A stretch of 64,000 bases of DNA, from contig JAUIJE010000005.1 of assembly GCA_030431455.1 (NCBI GenBank), positions 62,001 through 126,000 of the forward strand. The letters are read 5' to 3'. Origin of the DNA: a bacterium. GTDB lineage: Bacteria; Myxococcota; UBA727; JAUIJE01. The notes beneath the pieces were generated by a model. It was not told where the DNA came from. It did not search any database and saw only the letters and a list, made by a program, of their open reading frames with translations. Of the stretch, positions 27,849-34,477 are shown one piece after another. Position 1 is the first letter of the stretch; every line of letters begins with the position of its first letter. Position numbers and translations under genes: made by a program.

Positions 27849-29087
27849 ATGCCCACGATGAATGCCTTCGAGGCCACCAACCTCTACTTCCGGCGCGCGG
27901 CCGAGATCATGTCCCTCGGTTCGCGGATTGAGACGCTGCTCTCCACCCCCCTTCGCATGGTGAAGGTGGCGATTCCGTTGGAGATGGACAACGGCGAAGT
28001 CCAGACCTTCATCGGGTATCGGGTCCAGCACGACAACAGCCGCGGGCCGTTCAAAGGTGGACTGCGGTACCACCCCCACGTCGACGACGAGGAGGTGGCG
28101 GCGTTGGCGTCGCTGATGACCTGGAAGACCGCGGTGGTGGACATTCCCTTCGGCGGGGCCAAGGGTGGCATCTCGGTCGATCCAAGAACATTGTCGGGCG
28201 CGGAGATCGAGCGGCTGACCCGGAAGTTCGTCGATCGCATCGCCGACGTCATCGGCCCCAACACCGACATCCCCGCCCCCGACGTCAACACCAACGCACA
28301 GGTGATGGCCTGGATTTTTGACCAGTACAGCAAGCTGCGCGGACACTCCCCCGCGGTCGTCACCGGCAAACCCGTCGAGCTCTATGGTTCGCGCGGGCGG
28401 GAAGCGGCCACCGGGCGCGGGGTGATCATCGCCACCCGCGAAGTGCTCAAGGCCCTCGGCAAGAGCATCGAGGGGTCGACGATGGCCATCCAAGGGTTTG
28501 GCAACGTCGGCACCTTCGCCGCCACCGTCGGCGTCGAGATGGGGGCCAAGGTCACCGCGGTCTCGGACATCACCGGCGCGGTCCGCAACAAAAAGGGTAT
28601 TGATGTCGAGGCCTGCATCCAACACGTGCGCGAGACCGGCGGGGTCAAGGACTTCCCCGGTGCGGAGAACTTCGACGGCAACGAGATCCTCTACGAGGAT
28701 TGCGACGTGTTGATCCCCGCCGCCCTCGGCGGGGTGATCAACGCCGACAACGCGGACAAGATCCGCGCCCCCGTCGTGGTCGAGGCGGCCAACGGCCCGA
28801 CCACGCCGGTGGCCAACGACACCTTGGAAGCCAAAGGCATCGTGGTGGTGCCCGACATCTACGCCAACGCCGGCGGGGTGACGGTGAGCTACTTCGAGTG
28901 GGTGCAGAACCTCCAGCAGTTCCGCTGGGAAGAAATCAACGTCAACGAACACCTCGAGAAACGCATGGTCGACAGCTTTGACACCCTGTGGCGTGTCAAA
29001 GAGAAACGCGGGGTGTCGCTGCGGACCGCAGCCTTTATTATTGCCATTGGACGAGTGGGACGTGCCCGCGTGTTGCGGGGCATTTAG
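27849..29087 (+). CDS. gdhA: glutamate dehydrogenase (Glu/Leu/Phe/Val dehydrogenase family)
   Basis: 412 residues, the length of hexameric NAD-type enzymes. The substrate domain has GYRVQHDNSRGPFKGGLRYHP with the Lys of PFKGG, and the catalytic-lysine block IPFGGAKGGI (about residue 102). The Rossmann domain has GFGNVGTFAA (about 218-227) and NAGGVTVSYFEWVQNLQ near the end. It interconverts glutamate and 2-oxoglutarate plus ammonia in the cytoplasm. A cyclic-nucleotide-binding gene starts 37 nt after its stop, so the pair is probably cotranscribed. The cofactor cannot be settled by eye. Confidence 0.93.
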   Translation: MPTMNAFEATNLYFRRAAEIMSLGSRIETLLSTPLRMVKVAIPLEMDNGEVQTFIGYRVQHDNSRGPFKGGLRYHPHVDDEEVAALASLMTWKTAVVDIPFGGAKGGISVDPRTLSGAEIERLTRKFVDRIADVIGPNTDIPAPDVNTNAQVMAWIFDQYSKLRGHSPAVVTGKPVELYGSRGREAATGRGVIIATREVLKALGKSIEGSTMAIQGFGNVGTFAATVGVEMGAKVTAVSDITGAVRNKKGIDVEACIQHVRETGGVKDFPGAENFDGNEILYEDCDVLIPAALGGVINADNADKIRAPVVVEAANGPTTPVANDTLEAKGIVVVPDIYANAGGVTVSYFEWVQNLQQFRWEEINVNEHLEKRMVDSFDTLWRVKEKRGVSLRTAAFIIAIGRVGRARVLRGI

Positions 29088-29123
29088 GCCACCCCGACGA
29101 GGGTGCGGCAAGGAGCGACGATC

Positions 29124-29660
29124 GTGACGACGGAAGTGAACCACCGCTTGTGGATGACCAGCGTCATCGGCAAGGAGCTCACCGACGGAGAAGCCCGCGA
29201 GCTGTATATGGCCAGCAAGCGTGAGGCGTACAAGAAGGACGAGACGCTGTTTCGGGAGGGCGACGAGGCGGTGGCCTTTTTCCTCATCGTGTCCGGCGAC
29301 ATCGACATCGAAAAGTCGTCGGGGGGCACGGTCACCCAGATCGCGCAGCTCGGCACCGGCAGCATCGTCGGGGAGATGAGCCTGCTCACCCACGAAAAGC
29401 GCGGGGCCTGCGCGCGGGTCGCCACCGACGAGGCGGTGGTGTTGCGCGTGGACTGGCGCGACTTTGAGCGCCTGCTCGCCGACGACCGGGCCGCGGCCTA
29501 CAAGATGATGGTCGCCCTCGCCCGCTTGCTCGCCGGCCGGCTCAAGCGCATCAACCTCAAGGTCGCCGACCTCATGGCCAGCTCCGGCCCGGGCGAGGGA
29601 CAGAAGCTCGAAGAGTTCGCCGACTTCAAACAAAAGCTGATGCGGGATTGGTCGTTCTAG
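29124..29660 (+). CDS. cyclic-nucleotide-binding domain protein without HTH
   Basis: 178 residues from GTG 29124, preceded by AAGGAG at 8 nt; an upstream in-frame GTG at 29103 lacks this. A single CAP_ED/cNMP domain (about 15-125): FREGDEAVAFFLIVSGDIDIEK, GTGSIVGEMSLLTHEKRGACARV (phosphate-binding cassette region) and VLRVDWRDFERLL. A helical C-terminus follows but no helix-turn-helix, so it is a sensor or adaptor rather than a classical Crp. The cassette has Arg-Gly-Ala where cAMP binders have Arg-Thr/Ser-Ala, so ligand is uncertain. Coupled to gdhA, it may modulate that enzyme or report on it. Confidence 0.8.
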   Translation: MTTEVNHRLWMTSVIGKELTDGEARELYMASKREAYKKDETLFREGDEAVAFFLIVSGDIDIEKSSGGTVTQIAQLGTGSIVGEMSLLTHEKRGACARVATDEAVVLRVDWRDFERLLADDRAAAYKMMVALARLLAGRLKRINLKVADLMASSGPGEGQKLEEFADFKQKLMRDWSF

Positions 29661-29666
29661 TTCCTT

Positions 29667-29687
29667 GGGGGGATGTCCCATCCCCCC
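29667..29687. terminator. GC-rich hairpin after the cNMP-domain gene
   Basis: GGGGGGATG (29667-29675), loop TCC, CATCCCCCC (29679-29687): a perfect 9-bp stem with a 3-nt loop, 7 nt past the stop codon at 29660. There is no T-run after it. It opens a 150-nt stretch of further short inverted repeats (CTCGCG/CGCGAG; GAATCAGGGG/GGATTCGGGG) that ends near 29830. Confidence 0.55.
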
Positions 29688-29832
29688 TCGCGCCTCACGC
29701 TTCGCGAGCTCATCCTTCCTTGCGAGGGAGCGCAGGCCCCCTCGCCCCTTCACGGCTCGCAAGCTCGCCGAATCAGGGGCCCCACTCCCCCCTCGAATCC
29801 TCCAGGGACCTGCGGTCCGTCGGATTCGGGGC

Positions 29833-29851
29833 CGTACGCTTGGCGCGTACG
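29833..29851. promoter_or_regulatory. operator-like palindrome upstream of the AraC-type gene
   Basis: CGTACGC (29833-29839), spacer TTGGC, GCGTACG (29845-29851): perfect 7-bp half sites, 14 nt upstream of the -35 box of the next promoter. The placement fits an activator or autoregulator site. Confidence 0.45.
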
Positions 29852-29865
29852 ACGAGCTGGTGAGC

Positions 29866-29895
29866 TTGGGCGGCATGCCCCGTGTGCAATACCAT
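29866..29895 (+). promoter_or_regulatory. promoter of the AraC-type regulator gene
   Basis: TTGGGC (29866-29871), 18-nt spacer, TACCAT (29890-29895). The expected start is near 29902, giving a leader of about 24 nt that carries AGGAGG before GTG 29926. Confidence 0.55.
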
Positions 29896-29925
29896 TGTGT
29901 CACCCACCGCCCAGGAGGACATCGC

Positions 29926-30759
29926 GTGTTGAGCAAGCCGGGGTTGGGCAAGGGCATTCTGGACCGGGGCGCGGGGTTGCAGCGCTTCACCGTCGGGCGC
30001 TACCAGCCGGACGGCGTTCTGCGCGACGTGCTCGAGCACTTCTGGACCGTGCGGTGGGACCTCGAGGGGGCGCCTCCCTACGCGCAGCACACGCTGCCCG
30101 ACCCCGCGGTGCACCTGGTGATCGAGCCCGGCCGGTCGGAGCTGGTCGGGGTGATGCACGGGCGGTTCACCCGGGTGCTCGAGGGGCGGGGCCAGGTGTT
30201 CGCGGCCAAATTTCGGCCGGGCATGTTCGCGGCGGTGTACGACCGGGGCCCGGTCTCCGCGCTGACCGACAAGCGTCCCCCGGTCGCGGACGTGCTCCCC
30301 CTCGATGTGCCCGCGCTCGAGCGTGGCCTGGCCGAGGGGCGGCCCGACCCCGACTTCGCCCAGGCGTTGCAGGCCGCGCTCGCGCCCCTGGTGCCGGGCG
30401 CCCTGCCCGAGGACGCGCTCCGGGCCCGGGACCTCGTCGCGCATGTCCATGCCCAACCCGACGTGCGCACCGTCGAGGACCTGGCCGCGTTCGCGGGCGC
30501 CACCGCCCGAACGGTGCAGCGGCTTTTCGATCGCTGCGTGGGCGTGGGGCCCAAGTGGGTCATTCAGCGCGCCCGCCTCCAGGAGGCGGCCGAGCGGCTG
30601 GCCGAGGGCCCGGTGGACCTGGCCGCGCTCGCCCACGACCTCGGGTTCGCCGACCAGGCCCACCTCACCCGCGCGTTCAAAGACATTGTGGGCGCGCCCC
30701 CGGGGGCCTACGCCGCACGCAATCAAAAAGCGGTGCCGCCCGACGACGGGGGGCGCTAG
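29926..30759 (+). CDS. AraC-family transcriptional regulator
   Basis: 277 residues. GTG 29926 follows AGGAGG at 7 nt. The N-terminal part (about 15-150) is a sensor domain of the DUF6597 kind seen in many AraC proteins (FTVGRYQPDGVLRDVLEHFWTVRWDL, HTLPDPAVHLVIEPG, FAAKFRPGMFAAV). Two helix-turn-helix units follow (about 185-265): VRTVEDLAAFAGATARTVQRLFDRCVGVGPKWVIQ and LAALAHDLGFADQAHLTRAFKDIVGAPPGAY. The palindrome at 29833-29851 is a plausible autoregulatory site. The downstream yjdM gene begins 9 nt after its stop and may be on the same transcript. Confidence 0.9.
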   Translation: MLSKPGLGKGILDRGAGLQRFTVGRYQPDGVLRDVLEHFWTVRWDLEGAPPYAQHTLPDPAVHLVIEPGRSELVGVMHGRFTRVLEGRGQVFAAKFRPGMFAAVYDRGPVSALTDKRPPVADVLPLDVPALERGLAEGRPDPDFAQALQAALAPLVPGALPEDALRARDLVAHVHAQPDVRTVEDLAAFAGATARTVQRLFDRCVGVGPKWVIQRARLQEAAERLAEGPVDLAALAHDLGFADQAHLTRAFKDIVGAPPGAYAARNQKAVPPDDGGR

Positions 30760-30768
30760 GCTCGGCCC

Positions 30769-31107
30769 ATGGAAGGCTTGCCCCCGTGTCCCCAATGTGG
30801 CTCCACCTACACCTATGAAGACGGCGCGCTTCTGGTCTGCCCCGAATGTGCCCACGAGTGGTCGCCCGCGACGGCCGGCACCGGGGACGACGACGACGTC
30901 GTGCGCGACGCCCACGGCAACGTGCTCCAGGACGGCGACACCGTGGTCGTGCTCAAAGACCTCAAGGTCAAAGGCTCCTCGTCGGTGGTCAAGGTCGGGA
31001 CCAAGGTCAAGAACATCCGCTTGGTGGACGGCGACCACAACATCGACTGCAAGATCCCCGGCATCGGGGCCATGGGCCTCAAGTCCGAGCTGGTGAAGAA
31101 GGCCTGA
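30769..31107 (+). CDS. yjdM: YjdM/PhnA-family zinc-ribbon protein
   Basis: 112 residues, the typical size. An N-terminal zinc ribbon with CPQC and CPEC knuckles (about residues 7-10 and 24-27) is followed by the conserved SH3-like C-terminal domain ([69 protein letters not shown]). Despite the old PhnA name the family has no proven phosphonate role. The ATG at 30769 has no Shine-Dalgarno; a TAGGCT box at 30757-30762, which includes the stop codon of the AraC gene, raises the possibility of a leaderless start. Confidence 0.9.
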   Translation: MEGLPPCPQCGSTYTYEDGALLVCPECAHEWSPATAGTGDDDDVVRDAHGNVLQDGDTVVVLKDLKVKGSSSVVKVGTKVKNIRLVDGDHNIDCKIPGIGAMGLKSELVKKA

Positions 31108-31113
31108 GCGCGG

Positions 31114-31464
31114 TCAGATCGCGGCCCCATCAAAGTGTTCGGTGGGCACGCCCAAGTAGTCGAACCCGTCGAGGCAACGCACGTTCACCGAATAGCTCTC
31201 GGCCCCGTCCGGTCCTTTGCCATGGCTGAACGGGCGGATGCCGCAGGTGGTGCAGAACTTGTGGTGGATGTGCTCTTTGTGAAACTGGTAGTCGCGCAAC
31301 GCGTCCGCGCCTTTGAGGAGTTCGAACTTGTCCGCGGGCACGAACACGAGCTTCCAGCCCGCGCGGCGGCAGATCGAGCAATTGCATTCAAAGACTTTGT
31401 CCGGCTCGCAGTCCACTTTGATCTGCACCGCGCCGCAGTGACAGCTTCCCGTGTATTCGGTCAT
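31114..31464 (-). CDS. GFA/CENP-V family zinc protein
   Basis: 116 residues. ATG 31464 has AGGAGGAACAC upstream. The pattern GSCHCGAVQIKV, CNCSICRRAG and FCTTCGIRPFSHG gives the seven or so Cys of the two zinc sites typical of the glutathione-dependent formaldehyde-activating (GFA) family. Family members bind thiol adducts, though the enzymatic claim for the founding member is disputed and the substrate here is unknown. It ends 6 nt from the convergent yjdM stop. The 200-nt gap upstream of its start towards the esterase gene shows no gene. Confidence 0.87.
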   Translation of the reverse strand: MTEYTGSCHCGAVQIKVDCEPDKVFECNCSICRRAGWKLVFVPADKFELLKGADALRDYQFHKEHIHHKFCTTCGIRPFSHGKGPDGAESYSVNVRCLDGFDYLGVPTEHFDGAAI

Positions 31465-31668
31465 GTGTTCCTCCTGGCGCGCACCGTAGCCGCCACCCCG
31501 CGGCCCGGTCTTGAACATTCACGACACCCCGGCGTTCGCCCCCGCAAGGTGGCCTACGTCGACACGGGGATGGGGCATCGGTCGTTCGCGCTGAAAACAA
31601 GCTGAAAGCCGCCCGGCCTAGGCGCGGCGCGCGATGCCGAGCCCCGCGCGTTTTTGTCCGGTGGGCCC

Positions 31669-32859
31669 ATGAATCGAACGCGCCCTCTGTTGCCTCTGTT
31701 GCCCCTCCTCCCGGTCGCCGTGCTGTCGCTCGTCGCCTGCGACGGCCCGCCGGACGCCCTCGAGCCCGAGCCCGTCGCCGCCCCCGCCGACGCGGGGACC
31801 GGCCCGGCCGTCGACGCGGGGCCTGCCGCCTCCCTCCCCGACGCCTCCCTCCCCGACGCCTCCCTCGACGACAAAGGACCGGACGCCGGGTCCCCCGAGC
31901 CCGAGCCCACCCCCGAGCCCGTGCCCGAACCCGAGCCCGGTCCCAGCCCCGAGCCCGAGCCCGAGCCCTCGCCGGAACCCGAGCCCACCCCCGAGCCCGA
32001 ACCGCCGCCCCCCGGGTCCGCCGGTTGCGGCCTGACCCCGCCGGCCGGCGAGGACTGGAGCGTGGACCACGACGGAAAGGAGCGGGCCTTCCGCGTCGAG
32101 CTCCCCAACGGCTACGACCCGAACGCCCCCACCCCCGTGGTCGTGTCGTTGCATGGGCATTTGGTGTCCAACAACATCCACCGGCTGATGACCGGCTTCA
32201 CCCCCGTCGCGCACCAGGAGGGGTTCGTGATCGTCTACCCCGCGGGCACCACCAGCCTCGCCCCGAGCTGGAACGCGGGGGCGTGCTGCGGCGTGGGCCA
32301 ACTCAACGACGAGGACGACGTGGGCTTCATCGACAAGATGCTCGACGACCTCGAGGCCAAGCTGTGCGTCGACAAGAAACGCATCTTCGTGAACGGCCTG
32401 TCCAACGGGGGCTTCATGTCCTACCGGCTGGCCTGCGAGAGCGCGGACCGCTTCGCCGCGATGTCCGCGGTGGCCGGGGTCACCGGCATCCTCGGGTGCA
32501 ACCCCAGCCGGCCCATCCCCGTGCTGCACTTTCACGGTGACGACGACCAGATCGTGCCTTACGAGGGCAACTTCGCCATCAGCTATCTGTCCGCGCCGAC
32601 CAACGCGAGCAACTGGGCCTTGCGCAACGGGTGTGGCCTGACCCCCAGCGTGACGTTCGCGGAGGACGACGTGGTGTGCGAGACCTACAGCGGCTGTGAC
32701 GAGGGCGCGGACGTCACGCTCTGCACCATTGCCGGCATGGGACACCAATGGCCGGGCAGCATCATCCCCCTGGTGGGCGAGAACTTCGGCGAAAACACCG
32801 ACACCATCAGCGCCACCGCGATGATGTGGGACTTCTTCGCCGCCCACCCCATGCCCTGA
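31669..32859 (+). CDS. secreted polyhydroxybutyrate-depolymerase/feruloyl-esterase-like lipoprotein
   Basis: 396 residues from ATG 31669. Signal peptide with lipobox (VLSLVAC, Cys about 24), then a long linker with repeated SLPDA units and a Glu-Pro repeat (about residues 75-115). The esterase domain has the oxyanion-region SLHGH, the nucleophile elbow GLSNGGF (Ser about 240), an acid in HGDDDQIV and the catalytic His in GMGHQWPG, matching the LpqC/PhaZ esterase family of secreted depolymerases. Conserved Cys pairs suggest disulfides. It probably cleaves ester-linked polymers or acylated polysaccharide outside the cell. Confidence 0.85.
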   Translation: MNRTRPLLPLLPLLPVAVLSLVACDGPPDALEPEPVAAPADAGTGPAVDAGPAASLPDASLPDASLDDKGPDAGSPEPEPTPEPVPEPEPGPSPEPEPEPSPEPEPTPEPEPPPPGSAGCGLTPPAGEDWSVDHDGKERAFRVELPNGYDPNAPTPVVVSLHGHLVSNNIHRLMTGFTPVAHQEGFVIVYPAGTTSLAPSWNAGACCGVGQLNDEDDVGFIDKMLDDLEAKLCVDKKRIFVNGLSNGGFMSYRLACESADRFAAMSAVAGVTGILGCNPSRPIPVLHFHGDDDQIVPYEGNFAISYLSAPTNASNWALRNGCGLTPSVTFAEDDVVCETYSGCDEGADVTLCTIAGMGHQWPGSIIPLVGENFGENTDTISATAMMWDFFAAHPMP

Positions 32860-32877
32860 GGCCGCGGGGCAGGTCGG

Positions 32878-33918
32878 TCAGGCCAAAAACCGCGCCGAGC
32901 TCGCCCCGGGCTCGTCGTCGGTGATGCAGGGGATCGCCTGGGGCTCGAACCCGTAGTGGATGATCCGGCTGCCGGTCTGGTTGAGCGGGTTGTGGCTCTT
33001 GCCGACCACAATCGCGTCGTCGGGGGCGTGGTAGGTGCGGGTGACCTCGCCGAACACGGTGCGCACCTCCGCCACCTTGTCCCCTTTTTTGACGCGTTTG
33101 CCCGACGTGGGGAACACCCACAAAAAGCCGCCCTCGTCGGTGTAGGTCCACGCCGACGACGAGCACAACACCGTGTCGGTGATGGGACAGGACACCGCCC
33201 CCTCGGGGACCATGCCCTCGTCGACCATCACGTTCTGGATGCCGTCGAGGGCGTGTTCGATCACGCCCCCTTGAAACCGCAACGGGTCGCGGCACTCGAC
33301 CGTGACCGAGTGAATGCCGAACTCCGCCGCCGCCCCGCGCAACGTTTTGTCCGAGGGGGGATTGTGCACGATGATCTCGGGGCTCTGCAGCCGCGCCATG
33401 CGCGCGGTCTTTTCGTTTTTCATGTCCGCGCGCACGTAGTGGGTGTTGACCCGGCCGAAGCTCGCGGTGTGCAGGTCGATGTGCAGCTCGAAGTTCTGCA
33501 GGATGCGATGCACGAACCGGTACATGTAGACCTGGGCCCCCGTGCCCTTGGGGTCTCCCGGGGCGATGCGGTTGAGGTCGGCCCCGTCGTTGAACGCGCG
33601 CTGTTCGAGGAGCAATCCAGGCACATTGACGGCGAGCACCCCCACCACCGTGCCGTGCAACGTGGTGGGGTCGAGCTCTTCAAAACACCGCTGGATGACG
33701 GGGATGCCGTTCAGTTCGTTGCCGTGGATCGCCGCGGTCAGCCCCAGCACCGGCCCGTCGTACGCGCCCCGCGCCACCATCACCGGGACCCGCATGGGGA
33801 AGCCGAGCTTGTTGTTCACCAAATGCACCCAGTAACGTTGGGTCGTGCCCTTTTGGGTATCGCTCAGGTCGATCTTCGACACGTGCGCGGCGGGGGGCGG
33901 GACGGCGGCGTGTTGCAT
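32878..33918 (-). CDS. succinylglutamate desuccinylase/aspartoacylase-family zinc carboxypeptidase-like enzyme
   Basis: 346 residues from ATG 33918. The zinc site is visible as HGNELNG (His/Glu pair, about residues 66-72) and the later His in HIDLHTASFGR (about 145-155), with the catalytic Glu in TVECRDP. The C-terminal beta domain (about 265-346) contains KRVKKGDKVAEV. The family hydrolyses N-acyl amino acids or related amides in the cytoplasm. No arginine-succinyltransferase genes are near, so the substrate is unknown. It ends tail-to-tail with the esterase gene, 18 nt apart. Confidence 0.86.
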   Translation of the reverse strand: MQHAAVPPPAAHVSKIDLSDTQKGTTQRYWVHLVNNKLGFPMRVPVMVARGAYDGPVLGLTAAIHGNELNGIPVIQRCFEELDPTTLHGTVVGVLAVNVPGLLLEQRAFNDGADLNRIAPGDPKGTGAQVYMYRFVHRILQNFELHIDLHTASFGRVNTHYVRADMKNEKTARMARLQSPEIIVHNPPSDKTLRGAAAEFGIHSVTVECRDPLRFQGGVIEHALDGIQNVMVDEGMVPEGAVSCPITDTVLCSSSAWTYTDEGGFLWVFPTSGKRVKKGDKVAEVRTVFGEVTRTYHAPDDAIVVGKSHNPLNQTGSRIIHYGFEPQAIPCITDDEPGASSARFLA

Positions 33919-33964
33919 GGCTCGAGCTTGGCCCGCCCACCGAGCGGTGTCCACGCGTCCCAGG

Positions 33965-34477
33965 TCAGGGCAAGGGCCGCCCGTCCGGACCCGCGAGCTT
34001 GGCCGCGCCATAGACCGCGGTGCCGCTGTCCACGTCGCGGCCGGTGGCGAAAATCGTCGTCCACGAGCCCACCCCCGCCAGCGGCCAGGTGCCGACGCAC
34101 GGGGTCCCGATCACCGTGCCCGGGACCGGGCAGGACAGGACGGTGCGCACATCGTGGCCGGGCACGGTCGCGCGCACGGTGTCCCCGTAGTCGTCCACAA
34201 ACTCCATGACCCCGAGCTGGTCGAGCACGACCCGGCCGGGATCGAGATGGCGCACCCAGAGCTTCACCGGCACCGCCAGCGGCCCCCCGGCGGCGTCCCC
34301 GGGCGCGGCCAGGCGGGCCACCACCTCGAGCGCCGGCGCCCGCCCCGCGCTGATGTCCGCCCAGGCGGTGCTGCTGGGGGCGTTCCGCCAGGCGTCGTCG
34401 TCGTCGTGGGCACACCCCGCCGCGAGCAGCAGCGCGAACATCACCGCGGCGCGCCGTCGGGGGCCCATCGCGTTCAC
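33965..34477 (-). CDS. small lipoprotein coupled to prkA, function unknown
   Basis: 170 residues from GTG 34477, which overlaps the prkA stop (GTGA). The start gives a short basic N-terminus and lipobox LLLAAGC (Cys about 22), followed by DDDD, where the Asp at +2 could influence membrane sorting. The rest is beta-rich (VKLWVRHLDPGRVVLDQLGVMEFV) and contains two Cys that may form a disulfide. No family recognised. The overlap implies it is translated with the PrkA kinase. Confidence 0.68.
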   Translation of the reverse strand: MNAMGPRRRAAVMFALLLAAGCAHDDDDAWRNAPSSTAWADISAGRAPALEVVARLAAPGDAAGGPLAVPVKLWVRHLDPGRVVLDQLGVMEFVDDYGDTVRATVPGHDVRTVLSCPVPGTVIGTPCVGTWPLAGVGSWTTIFATGRDVDSGTAVYGAAKLAGPDGRPLP

